From positions 6,949,375-7,009,374 of the forward strand of contig CAIIXF020000005.1 in NCBI GenBank assembly GCA_903813345.2: a DNA stretch of 60,000 nt, given 5' to 3'. The notes beneath the pieces were generated by a model. It had not been told where the DNA came from. It saw only the letters and a program-made list of their open reading frames with translations, and made no database searches. Positions 24,068 through 35,625 of the stretch are shown in pieces. The translations under genes were made by a program, and so were the position numbers. Position 1 is the stretch's first letter. Every line of letters begins with the position of its first letter. This DNA comes from Owenia fusiformis (taxonomy: Eukaryota; Annelida; Polychaeta; Sabellida; Oweniidae).

Positions 24068-26696
24068 ATGTTAGAATTCATACTTGGGCTGCTGTTTGGT
24101 GTGATATGTTACGCTGCACATATATACTTCACGTATGAACTGTTGGTATGGACGATAATAACACAAGCGATATTGCTAGTACTGTTTGTGGCAATATACA
24201 GAAGACTCGTTGGTGGAAGGCTGGATGTGAAGGACAGAGCTGTACTGATCACTGGGTGTGACACAGGTAAGTCCAAGGCAGTGAACACATTGATAAGTCT
24301 ATCAAAACTAAAATATAAGCAAACAAAGGAATAACTTTTGATAATAAGGAAAAATACGTTAATAATATTGCAAAACGTTTGTAGTTTGCCATATTAGATC
24401 ACAAGACTTGGTCCATTGGTCGCCTTTTTAGGTTTGATAGACTTATCGTCTGATTGCCCCTCGTTCATTAGTATAACACAAGAAAATTATTTTTTCTTAG
24501 AAATTTCTCCAGCCACTAGAATTATTAAGCAGACTATTCTATCAGTACTTTTCCTTGTTATGCTTATGCAGTATGGAACATTGTTTAAGGTATAGGGCAT
24601 GGTCTAGCCAAACATTTAGACGGACTTGGCTTCACAGTATTTGCGGGATGTTACAATGCGAATGGTCAAGATGCCCAAAGTCTCAGAAAAGGGGCTTCCG
24701 AGAGATTACATATTGTTCAACTTGATGTGAGAAGCGATGAAGATGTTCAAAAGGCAGTTGATTATGTCAAGCAAAATGCATCAGGTTAGCCCATTTAATC
24801 ATTTCTTATATTCATAGATTCGTAAATAGCAGCAACCTTTATCATAATATGCAGTGAACAAATGGATGACAGGGCTATTGGACAAAATGTGTGTACATCG
24901 TCCAACTATGTCAGCTGACTATGCCTAGCCTAATTCCTTGCATCTAACATTACATTGACTTCAGGACTGTGGGCCGTAGTGAATAATGCAGGAGTTGAGG
25001 AGCCTGGTGAAGTGGAACTATGTAAAATGGAATGGTATTACAAAATTGCAGAGGTTAACTATTTTGGCATCATCCGTATTACAAAAGCTTTTCTACCCTT
25101 CATTAGGAAATCCAAAGGTTAGTATTAAACTACTTTATTAGTATAGGGACCAGGGACCTTTATGCTGAAAATACCTCGAAAATACAAAGCGATAAAAGGA
25201 AATTGGAATTCGATTGAATGGCTGGGTTGCATCAAGTAATATCATATACTAACTGATACCCCCATCTTTTGAAATTCATCAAAACCAAATTCATATACAC
25301 AGTGTTAACATTCTTTTATTAGGTCGCGTGCTGGTAGTTACAAGTGTTAAAGAACGAATGTACCTACCAGCCAACTCTGCATACGTTATCACAAAGCATG
25401 CAATGGGAGCCTTCTGTGACATCTTGAGATTAGAGATGAGTCAATGGGGTGTTAAGGTCTGTGCTATTGAACCTGGTCATTTTGGAGAATGTACAAAAAT
25501 TGTTACTGTGAGTATTTTCAAATTAAGTGGGAGTGACAGATTACTGGCAATTTATAACATTTTAGAGTCTTAGATTGAACGAGCCTGACAAAATGGGACA
25601 AGTAATAAAGAAAAGTTACACTTTTTAATTTAAATACTTATATTTTTGTCTCTGAAAATAGGCCAATCACTATAAAGCATCCCATGACGCCATTTGGGAA
25701 TCCCTTAGTCCTGAACTCAAGCTGGCATATGGAAAGGAATATGTACACCATCCTGTGAACAGTACATCCCCACTTGGTATTGTTGATCTTTCCGCTACAA
25801 AACTTAACAAACTAATTCATAATATGACAGACGCTCTATTAGAGATTTCTCCAAAAGAAAGATACCTTGTTTCTGGATATTGGTTTGATATTTTTGTGGT
25901 AAGTACCAAGTAGCACGTTCATAGCAGTTGTTACAACTATAATTCACAAGGCAACCATACATAATCCGTGCAATTGTTTCACGTTATACGTCCAATGTAA
26001 AATATAACAGGAACGAAGGAGAACGTAGGTCACAGTTATAACCGTTTCAATGTTATACGACAACTATATCACTGTTCCACAACTAGTTACTTTCACGGAA
26101 CGTCGATGTAACAAAATGGATGAACTTCCTGGTTACGAGTTTTTTGTTTTCTCGATTTAAACCTACATATAAGTCAAGTTGCAGATTAAAATTTGGCACA
26201 AAGCTAGAAAATATAGTTTAGTTTCTTCGATTTGGAATTTGTTTAGTATGAAGTTGCAATTCATATATTTAGCCCCTCGCTTTTGTTACATTGACGAAAG
26301 TCCATATGTTACTTTGACGGCTTACGTCAATGTAAAAAAGCGATGGTCTAAATGCACGAATTACAGCTAGCTTTATTGAAAAAATCAAATTCCAAACCAA
26401 GAGCATTTCTAAAAGCTAGACTATATTGTCTAACTTTGTGCCAAATGATAATCCGCAACATGACTTATACGTAAGTTTAAATCGAGAAAACAAAAACTCA
26501 TACAGTATCCAGGAAGTTCATCCATTTTGTTACATTGACGTTACGTCAAAGTAACTAGTTGCGGAACAGTGTCATGTTTGCCTTTCTCTTACAGATAACA
26601 GTATATTTGCGGATGGTACTTCCAACGAGTCTTCTGGATAAAATAATAATGTTGATATGGCAAAGTAACTTTCCAAAACCAGATGCATTAAAATAG
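24068..26696 (+). CDS. Membrane-anchored short-chain dehydrogenase/reductase (RDH / HSD17B6 / BDH1-like)
   Basis: Six exons join in frame: 24068-24266, 24590-24784, 24965-25117, 25323-25507, 25662-25898, 26595-26696 (356 aa). Two hydrophobic helices at aa 1-45 anchor the protein. The Rossmann NAD(P) motif TGCDTGIG is split by intron 1; LDV, the structural NNAG and the catalytic YVITK follow, with the expected Ser 13 residues before the Tyr (TSV...Y). The C-terminal half (ANHYKASHDAIWESL..., a hydrophobic segment, final helix) fits the SDR9C group: retinol dehydrogenases, 17-beta-hydroxysteroid dehydrogenase 6 and 3-hydroxybutyrate dehydrogenase. Such enzymes oxidise retinoids or hydroxysteroids at the ER or mitochondrial membrane; the substrate here cannot be told. 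The first ATG after an in-frame GTG was used as the start. Intron 5 contains a foldback element. Confidence 0.92.
26070..26571. mobile_element. Foldback MITE in SDR intron 5
   Basis: The ends CACTGTTCCACAACTAGTTA and its near-complement (to 26571) continue as inverted arms of about 165 bp. The middle repeats the motif 'gttacattgacg'/'cgtcaatgtaa', making nearly the whole 502 bp palindromic. No coding content. Confidence 0.75.
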
Positions 26697-27783
26697 GCTA
26701 TATGGCCTGAACAAGACAACCTGCTTATACATCGAATACTCGCAAAATGTTTGCTATAATTTTCAATACAAAATTATACATAAAAGAGCAACATGCTCGG
26801 AGCTCCTGATGGAATACATATAGAGTACCTTTGTCTTCATATAACCTTATTTGAACCCTTAAAATAACAAATGCAAGGCTATCAAATGTAAATTTTGATC
26901 TTCACGTCGATCGGAACAGTTCTGCGAAGTCCCTTGCAAAGACCCTTGTGCCGCTCAGTTTTGGAAGAGGATTAAGACGATGATTTAGATGATTTCGACG
27001 CAGGACATTTTCTTGAATCATATCGTATCGTGAATACGATTTTCATGAGAGGGATTGGGAGGGACAATTCAATTTTTTCAATATCAAAAATATTTTATTC
27101 ACCGGAAAGTAGTTGTATCATAGGGTAAATTGTTACATACATGGATACTTTGAAATAACTTCTTTACCTCTGCTGAATTGATACTTAACGTGGCACATTA
27201 AATGCTAATATTTTGGGCTTGAGATGACAGAAATGATGCTTTATTGGGTCGTAGTGGTCCTTTAAGGCGTGCCAATGTCATTTTGTGTGTCACGATAACC
27301 ATTTTAACAGTTGCTTGGTTTTTTGCCAATGTTACAGATCCACCCTTAACATGTTTTTGTTACAAAATTCCAATTTACACATAATAAAATATGACTTCAA
27401 ACTGTCTGCGTCGCTCATTCTTAACCCTACATGGCAAATATATCAAATATCATTCTTGCACAAGTACCAACTTGAAGACTCAGAATGTTACAAAACAGGG
27501 CAAGAAAGAATAACATCTATGAGTACACCCGGTTATAAGGAAAACTAACCCCAAATTTCCTAAACTATGATAAAATGCTATCGAATTTTTATTAACTTAA
27601 AAATAGTTGAAAATATAAGTATCCGTACGAGGTAGAGCATTTAATCTAAAATGGACAGACAAAAAACAAACCTTGAGGTTCACTAGAGTATCAATATCAG
27701 AAACTTTATTAACATTGCCCATTTCCTTTAGGTATTTGTCATAACCACCATATTTAACCAATCTGCTTGCATTCATTATTCGC
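26697..27783. other. Convergent 3' intergenic region between SDR and P450
   Basis: The SDR ends at 26696 and the P450 (opposite strand) at 27784, so both 3' UTRs lie here. No further gene was recognised; the open frame 27285-27548 has no motif. Confidence 0.45.
27705..27710 (-). promoter_or_regulatory. P450 poly(A) signal
   Basis: AATAAA on the minus strand, about 75 nt beyond the P450 stop codon. Confidence 0.55.
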
Positions 27784-30700
27784 TCAATTTTTATATCTTC
27801 TTACTGCACATATCTTATATGGCGGGATTGTTAATGTGAGTCCAAGTTTCATTTTCAAAGATGGGAGTTTCTCACCAGGGGGCAGTGTGAATGTGTAACG
27901 CTGTAGTAGCGAAGTGAACGTGAGAAACAACTCCATCCTTGCGAGGGCTTCCCCAGGACACACTCTTTTGCCTAGGAATATAAATAAAAATTGTGAAAAC
28001 AATGCATACGTATTATTTGATATTCAAGATTATATTAGGAATCAACAATAGTAAAAGATAGGTGTAGTTGATGGTCAAATGTTTCACGATAATTGTTTCT
28101 TACCCATTGAAAACGCAATGACGTTGTCGAATTTCAATTTATCTATCTGTCCATCACCATCAATAAATCTTTCTGGGTTGAATTCATGGGGATCATTCCA
28201 ATATCTTTCGTCATGATGTGGAGCATGTAGGTTAGGAATCACCATGGTACCAGCGGGAATATGGTAGCCCCCAATTGTGTCGTCTAATAGGTTGGTATGA
28301 GGAAGAGCCAATGTTACGGGAGGGTGACAACGTAGGACTTCTAGAATTGTTGCTTCCGCTAAAACTAATTTTTTGCGATCTTCCATCGTAGGCAACAGCG
28401 TCTTCCCAATATACTCATCAATGCTTGCTTGTATCTAAAATACGATTTTAAAATATATCACCTTTGCAGGCCATCAAGCCATTTGACAGTTATTAATTTC
28501 ACTGATAGCAACGACGCACTGAAAGATATCATTTTTTGCATTGATAGTCATCATTGGTGCATTGATAGGCATCATTTTTGCATTGATATTCATCATTGGT
28601 GCATTGATAGTCATCATTGGTACATTGACAGTCATCATAGGTGCATTGATAAACATCATTGGTGCATTGATAGTCATCATTGGTGCATTGATAGACATCA
28701 TTTTTGCATTAATTGATTTCATTTTTGCATTGATAGTCATCATTTTTGCACGGATAGACATCATTCATTTTTGCATTGATTGAAATGATTTTTGCATTAT
28801 TTGATATCATTTTTGCATTGATTGATATGATTTTTGCATTATTTGATATCATTTTTGCATTGATGATACTACATCATTGATACTATAGTATACATTATTG
28901 ATGCATTGATAGACATCATTGATGCATGGATGAACATTTGTGATGCATTGATAAGAATCAGTCATGTAATACATTAATAGACATCATTTGTGCATTGATA
29001 GATATCATTGATACATTGATATACATAATTGATGCATTGATAGACATCGACGGTGCATTTGTGGACAGCTGAGATAGAAGTCTATTTTGAACTTACCCTT
29101 GTTTGTAGATTAGGAAAGTGCAGCATATATGCTAGGAGGAAATAAATGCTATTCTTTGTTGTCTCTGATGCCCCAGAAAATAGATCGTTCATAACCAAAC
29201 GCATTTGCACATCTTGAAAGAATAAATATTTCATGCTAGGGACAGCGGGGTAAGAAAGGCCATGGGGCAAGATTTATTTTATCGTTTTAATATATACATC
29301 GTCTGATATTACCTTCTGACAAGGGATCATCATTGCAGAACAGACCTTCTTGTCTCACGAAGGTCCTTCTTGCTACATGACCACATAAACCATATATTCA
29401 AAGGTGAGAAGTACCTTTGCATATTAGAAATTTATTTCAGTCAATACCTATGTAACTTACTGTTGAAAACAGGTTCAGGGTTGGAAGATCTTTTCTCTTT
29501 TTCCATTCTATCAAGCCAGGCTGTCATGAAACTGTTTTGAACGTCTTCGTGTCCCTCTTCATGTCTTTGTATCATCTGTTCCATAATATGCTTCTGATTA
29601 ACTTTACGCTTAGCCATTTTGTCGACAATAGATCTTTGCCATGGCATATACCTCAACCAAGGGAATATGTTGAGTATCTGACCGGTCTCCATGTCGATGC
29701 AAAATTGTTGAAGCGCTGTATGCGTAAAGAAGCACATATTAATCAAAGGGTGAGGCCCAGAAAGTAAGAAAAATAAAAAAAAACATTTCAAACCTGAACC
29801 TGTCATAAGGAGTGATCTAAATTACTATGAAACATTGCCACACGCCCGTCACCCCCCCCCCCCCCCCCCCTATCACCCAGGATCGAACTTTTAGCACAAT
29901 CCAACAATGAACATGTGAAAAGTAAATACTTACCGTGTAATAAGTTTCCGAAAATTTCGTCATTATACTCCAACCTGTGTCCATATAGTACAACATTTAT
30001 CATATTTGCAATGGCCATGGATATAAGGTCTGATGTATCATACGACATTCCCTCATTCTTGTCAATCTCTTCAAACATGGCTTCAATTTCCTTTATAATA
30101 TGGTCTTCATACGTTTTGGTACCAAATCCGAATTTCCGAATCAAGACTTTATTCGTGAAGTGACGAATTGTCTTGTGTTCTCTCCCCGAAGAGGATGCAT
30201 AAGAGGTCTTTCCTGAAATGGAAACGATGAAAAACATCATTATAATCTATAAATGTAATTTCTATTGTATGAACCACGAATTGGAGAAATATAGAAAAAA
30301 TAAAGAATTGGAGAAAAATTGAAGACATCTTTAGAATAAGAAAGTAAATGGTAAACAACAACATTTTTTAATTATTTTGATATCTCCCTTGCCCGTTTGC
30401 ATTATTGAAATGTAAAATTCATCATTGTATCCACCTCCAAATTGAGAATAAACATTATTACCTTCATCCCCGAGGGATTCAGTAAGCATGAACAAATAGG
30501 GTCTATGCATGAAGTTCTCGCCTTTTTTTTCGAGTGCCTCTTTTATACTGTCATAACTGTTTAGGTAGACAACAGGTCTATTTGCCATATAAACAGTGAA
30601 CACATCCCCAAACTTCTTCTTCAATTGTAGGAAACATTTCAGAGGGTCGTCTGCATCAAGAAACGGGAGACTTCCTAATATGGGTAGACGTGGCAACCCT

Positions 30701-30789
30701 GGGGGTAAACCAGATCTAGGTTTTAGTAGCACATACCACCATCCGAAGAACAGAACAATTCCTACGACAATGACTGTTAATATATCCAT
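27784..30789 (-). CDS. Cytochrome P450, CYP2-clan microsomal monooxygenase
   Basis: Six exons join in frame: 30789-30462, 30212-29934, 29715-29461, 29212-29097, 28434-28104, 27971-27784 (498 aa, normal length). In order: an N-terminal signal anchor ([17 protein letters not shown]), a proline hinge ([12 protein letters not shown]), an I-helix with SGASETT, the K-helix ExxR (EVLR), PERF, and the heme-binding FSMGKRVCPG split by the last intron; this gives the axial Cys. The enzyme would use NADPH-P450 reductase at the ER to hydroxylate small lipophilic substrates, not identifiable here. Two oddities: the I-helix usually reads AGxETT but here the A and G are swapped, and the C-helix Trp of the usual WxxxR is not seen ([11 protein letters not shown]). 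Both suggest divergence within the clan. No frame break is present, so it looks functional. Confidence 0.93.
28536..29055. repeat. 21-bp minisatellite in P450 intron 4
   Basis: More than twenty copies of a unit near 'gcattgatagtcatcattggt', with variants 'catttttgcattgat' and 'cattgatacattgata'. Because 21 is divisible by three, several frames stay open and yield repeated seven-residue peptides on both strands; these are not genes. It occupies most of the intron between exons 5 (28434) and 4 (29097). Confidence 0.85.
29849..29870. repeat. Poly-C tract in P450 intron 2
   Basis: An uninterrupted run of about 20 C on the plus strand (G on the coding strand), between exon 2 (29934) and exon 3 (29715). 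Such tracts are length-variable and can form quadruplex or i-motif structures. Confidence 0.8.
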
Positions 30790-30912
30790 GTTGCTCCCAA
30801 GTAAGAACTTGAAGTTAAAACATAAACGAAAATAACTTGATCTAACATCACGTTGTAGACGGGTGCGTTTTGACCTTTAAAACATAACTCAAACTTAAAA
30901 CGTCATAGCCGT

Positions 30913-32071
30913 AGGGACCGGGGGTTCGATGGGTTCGGACGAACCCCCGGTCGGGATTTCTCCCAAAAAAATATTTGTGGAAAAATTCATTTCAATAACC
31001 AGAAACATATATTCAATTTATATGACCAATAGGAAAAAATAGTAAAGGAAGAGGTTTGAGTATTGGCAAATATCCCTATGGTCAAAATGAATTATTCTTA
31101 GGTGTAACATGAAGAATAGAATGTCATAATACTTTGGAAAATATTAAAGTGCTCGGGCACACATAAGCTGAGATAGGGATCATTTCATGATTCTCGTCAT
31201 TAATGATAAAATAAGCGGAACGGTGATAGAAAATGGAATTTTTTCACAGTTTTTATTTTCAATTCAAAGAAAGCACAACAAATAAGTTTTTCAGCATTAG
31301 TTGTTCTTTATTTGTTGCAAGGCATTGAAATTTAAGAGAGATGTTTAATGTTAGAGCCTACAGAGCACAGTGGATATTTTGTTATTTCAATTTGTTTTTT
31401 TTTAAATTTCAGCCTATGTTTCATTCCATTAATACAATACTATTTGTCATCTGTCACTTCTATCGTCAGTACCAATTGAGAGTATTCGTGCAGCCATTAC
31501 GACTTTTATTGTGCGCCATGATTAAATAAGTATTACATTCGTCAAAAATATTTGCTTTTGAATATACTAGTATTCAGAAACTAACTGTAAGTTCATGAGG
31601 TCATTATGAACTCCTCTATTACAAAATGAAATGGCAGATAAAATTCTTTTGATTTGGATTATTTTCAAAAATCATCTAAAAGTGTGGGAATAGCATGCCA
31701 GAATTTGACATATTTTTGAATGATGAATTTGGAATGACGATTTTTCAATGGTAGCTCGTTAAAAAATATGTTCCTTAGAGATATGTTGTAATTTGCCCTT
31801 TACAAAAGTTGTCTCAATGTATGCTAACCCTTGATTTGGATTTCATTGAACAATTAAACAATTGTTATATAAAATGTATGATTTTGCTACCAGATTTCAA
31901 TATCTTTCAGTAAAAGATTCACCAAAAACTATCAAATTGTTGCCAAACTTTTGGAGGGGTGTAAATTGTATGTACAAAAAATACTTTTATGTGAGGAACA
32001 CCGATGAAGGGGGGATTTGTGGATACATAAAAAATCGAACCCCTGGTCACCAATTGCTGGCTACGCCACTG
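30913..32071. mobile_element. hAT-like non-autonomous element, about 1.16 kb
   Basis: The right end reads CAGTGGCGTAGCC on the minus strand, a terminus common to hAT-type elements, and the left end reads TAGCCGTAGGGACC; both run into 'ggggttcgat'. Candidate 8-bp flanks AAACGTCA and AAACGTTT match at six positions. The inside has no transposase frame. Boundaries may be off by a few bases. Confidence 0.45.
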
Positions 32072-32513
32072 AAACGTTTCATTTAGACATTTAAGACACA
32101 AAAATCGTGGGTTGTTCCAAGGTACTGTAACAACCCTCGTTGTTACTTTTATTATTTATAGCCTCTCAATTATTACAAATACTTTGTGAGGGTCATTAAT
32201 TGCATTTTGATTTATTTTGTAAGATTTATAAAGTTCACTTTAACTTTTCCAACTTTTGAATTTGGTGGCAAGAACTCCTTGCAGAATAGTTTGAAGGCCC
32301 TGCAGATCCTATAGCTCTAAGGTCACGGTCTTAGCCTGTTAGTAGCCAATTAGAATACTGGAATTTAGGGGTTTGGTCAGCAGAGGCTATTATGAACAAG
32401 ATGGAGGATTAGGTTGAATTAATTGTCCGGTTAAATTGGCTAAAATGGTGGACTTAAAGTCCAGTTAGGAAAGTTATCCCATCGAACGAAGTTCGGAGGG
32501 ATATAGGGAACGC

Positions 32514-32614
32514 CTCCGTCCGTCCGTCCGTCCGTCCGTCCGTCCGTCCGTCCGTCCGTCCGTCCGTACGTCTGTACGTACGTCCGTCCGTCCGTCTGTC
32601 TGTCCGTCCGTCCG
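32514..32614. repeat. (CCGT)n microsatellite
   Basis: About 100 bp of tetranucleotide CCGT with a few CTGT and ACGT variants. A minus-strand frame over it gives Thr-Asp-Gly-Arg repeats and is an artefact. Confidence 0.95.
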
Positions 32615-32773
32615 GGCAATAACTCAAATACCGTTGGCCCGATTTTGTTCATATTTTGTACACATATACCCTATGGGGGTAGAAGTTTTGCTTGAAAGCC
32701 GATTTTTAAAAATGGCGGCCATTTTAGTGCCGATTTTACTGTAATTTAGGTGCAATATGTAAAACTGTAATAG

Positions 32774-33671
32774 TTTAGTTTAGTTTAAAAATAGTTTATT
32801 TAAGTCACACACATATAATACAAATAAAATACATAAGATAAAATACAAATCAACAAATATGTCCAGCCGTTGCCGACTTATGAGTGACTACAGGTAAATG
32901 CGTCTTCTACGCCACATTTTAAAAATACATTTGCTTAAAATAAAATTATTACAGGAAGTCATTATATTACAATATTGAGCTAAAGCATTTAAATTTAAAA
33001 AATCTTTGTCAATTGATAACATGTATTCTAAAATTTCGTTTCTTAAATCTGTGTATAATGGACATTCTGTCAAAAAATGAATCTCTGACTCAACAACTTG
33101 AGAATTGCACATTTTACATAACCGTTCCTGTAATGGTGTTTTAGGATTAGTATATCGTCCTATTTCAATATTCAAAGGTAGTGTACCACACCTTAAAGAT
33201 GCTAAAACCTTTCTATAGGGTCTTGGTAAATTTGTTTCAACATAGTTTTCTGTATATAAACGTTGTTTATGCAATCTATAGGTGCGTAATTTGTTACCAT
33301 TTTCACAGTTGTTCTTATCGTTCCATAGATCCCTGTACCAGTGTAATTGTTCTGATTCTACATATTTTCTATGAAACGATTTCACCACGTTTTTTACCTG
33401 TGGTACCAATGTACAGTTAACAGAACTGATATTCCTAAGATCATTCACATTTAGAATTCTTTTGACCCATTTTTCCCACGATTTTTCTCTATTTCTAGAC
33501 CAATTAAATATTTTCTTGGTAAGTCATGTACCAGAGCACCAACACCTCCAGATCCTCTCCGTGCATTACCATGTAACAATTTACGATTATTGCCGTACCA
33601 AACATAGTTTGGAACAGACAACTGTTGGTCATGCTTAAGAAATGTTTCACTTATACACATGATATCAGCAA
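32774..33671 (-). mobile_element. Internally deleted LINE with 8-bp target duplication
   Basis: On the minus strand an endonuclease-like piece (33660-33451: CISETFLKHD..., GGVGALV) runs straight into the C-terminal ORF2 part (33448-32888: LR.G.LPL.IE.GRY, then C-x2-C...H...C as CKMCNSQ...EIHFLTECP). The reverse transcriptase core is missing. The 3' end has an AAACT-type tail near 32774. The flanks TGTAATAG (32766-32773 and 33672-33679) are an exact target duplication. The related repeat copy at 48.8 kb lacks the LINE at this point. Confidence 0.85.
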
Positions 33672-33779
33672 TGTAATAGCAATATGTTTTAAATGTAAAA
33701 AATTATTTAGGACATTGATAAAGCTAGAAATGTAGATATTAAAGAAGCACATGGCAGCCATCTTGAAAAATGGCGGCCT

Positions 33780-35445
33780 TTACTCGTTATTTTACGATTT
33801 TTGCTGTAACTCAAGAAGTAGTGGAGCGATTTTGTTCATATTTGGTATGTGAATACTATAAGCATGGCTCACTGTCTAATGACACTTTTGGTAGGAGGCG
33901 GCCATTTTGAAAAATGGCCGCCATTTTAACGTATTTTACTTTAACTCGAAAAGTAGTGGAGCGATTTTGTTCATATTTGGTATGTGAATAATATAAGCAT
34001 GGCACACTGTCTAATGGCACTTTTGGTAGAAGGTGGGGGCATGTTTTCTCATTCAGCACTAGTGTAATTGTTTTTAGGTAATTGAGACATTTCTGATAAA
34101 AATGGTATCCGGAAACATGATATTTTGAATAAAACGGGGCCAAAAAACGATCCCTGAAGATGCCTGGATTATTTGAGATTTTGGCGTTTTTCACTGGCCT
34201 GAAAATGGATGGGGTAGGGGAGTGACACACCTTTTGAGCTTATTCAAGTTATCATTTTAATCAAATGAATGGTCACATGTTTGGTACCATCTTAAAGCTT
34301 GTCACGTCCGCTTCAATTTGGTACCCATATCATGAGGTCAGACGCTATATTGTGACTTCACGACGGTACCAAACGATTATAAAGTGAAAATTTAGCATCA
34401 AAATGCGGCAAAATAATGGTATGACTCCCCCATTGTTTTGCCGTTTTACTACTTGCCACAATCAACCTCACTGCCAGCATATCAAACCAGGCCCATTTTC
34501 AATCAAACTTGGCCCAACTACTATCAGGTGGATGTCCTTCAAAAATCAAGTTGGCATGGTCACCAAAGCCTAATAGTTGCCATGGCAACCATAGAAATGG
34601 GCTAAAAAATGAGAGCAAAAAAGCACCCAAACCCACCATAATGGCACTAATTTATAAAATATTTCTAGACATACAAATTTTCTTAAACTTTGATATCATC
34701 TAGGACACTTCTAGACAACAAAAATATCAAAAATTGGGGGTAGGTTTACCACTTCGATTTTTTTCTAGGCTTGGTCAAAGTAAAACTACGAAAAAAGCAC
34801 TCATTTTCACTTTGGAATCACCTATTATCGCCCAAATGGCTATATTTTTTCAAGGTCAAGGTCGCCATGCTAAAAGTAGAATTACGGAGATAAATCTGCT
34901 CTTCAGACAATGTTTGATAGCTTTTCTTCACCACGGAACAAAGATCTTTGCGCTGGTATGCCCATTTCCATGAGATAATATACGTGAAAGAGGAACTATG
35001 TCTTTAAATGTCATCAAAACTTTATGCCAACACGTGAAAAGGCCATTTTCGCACTACTTTTGGTGTAATAATACCAGGTGGCCATTTTGAAAAATGGCTG
35101 CCATTTTAACGTATTTTACTATAACTTGAAAAGTGGTGGAGCGATTTTTTTCACATTTGGTATGTGAATATTATAAGCATGGTTCACTGTCTAATGAATG
35201 GCCGCCATTTAAACGTATTTTACTCGGCCTTTACTTGTTATTTTACAATTTTTGCTGTAACTTGAAAAGTAGTGGAGCGATTTTGTTCATATTTGGTATG
35301 TGAATACTATAAGCATGGCACACTGTCTAATGACACTTTCGGTAGAAGGCGGCCATTTTGAAAAATGGCCACCATTTTAAAGTATTTTACTATAACTCGA
35401 AAAGTAGTGGAGCGATTTTGTTCATATTTGGTTGTGAATGCTAGA
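33780..35445. repeat. 135-bp tandem units within the repeat family
   Basis: The landmark 'gtggagcgat' recurs at 33821, 33956, 35136, 35272 and 35407, giving two arrays with a period of 135 bp. Each unit carries 'ggccattttgaaaaatgg', itself a short palindrome, and 'tcatatttggtatgtgaat'. Confidence 0.8.
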
Positions 35446-35625
35446 AAAAAAGCATATTACTTCTGATGACAACTTGGCTAGTGAGCAACCATTTTGAAAA
35501 TTGTGGCCTTTCTTATGTGTGTTATTTTATGATATTTGTGATATATTTAGTTTGTAAAAATGCCAGCCATTTCTGTTCGATGGGATTCGCTACGCTTTGG
35601 CGTTGCCGTTGTTCTGGTTATTCTA

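Larger units (their letters stand above)
32476..35586. mobile_element. Repeat family with 'ggcggccatttt' tandem units, copy 1
   Basis: The short inverted ends ATCCCATCGAAC (32476 on) and GTTCGATGGGAT (to 35586) bound a block that starts with a (CCGT)n array, followed by 135-bp tandem units and a unique middle (34.05-35.05 kb). A second, inverted copy lies at 47.99-49.10 kb. No transposase was recognised, so it is called a non-autonomous repeat. A LINE is inserted in this copy. The open frames inside show no protein domain. Confidence 0.6.

Noticed and set aside
28429-28783. Overlapping frames on both strands with repeats such as HHWCIDS and MMTINAP
   Set aside because: They come from a 21-bp minisatellite in a P450 intron, which keeps several frames open by length alone.
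32440-32652. Minus-strand frame of Thr-Asp-Gly-Arg repeats
   Set aside because: It is a translation of the (CCGT)n microsatellite.
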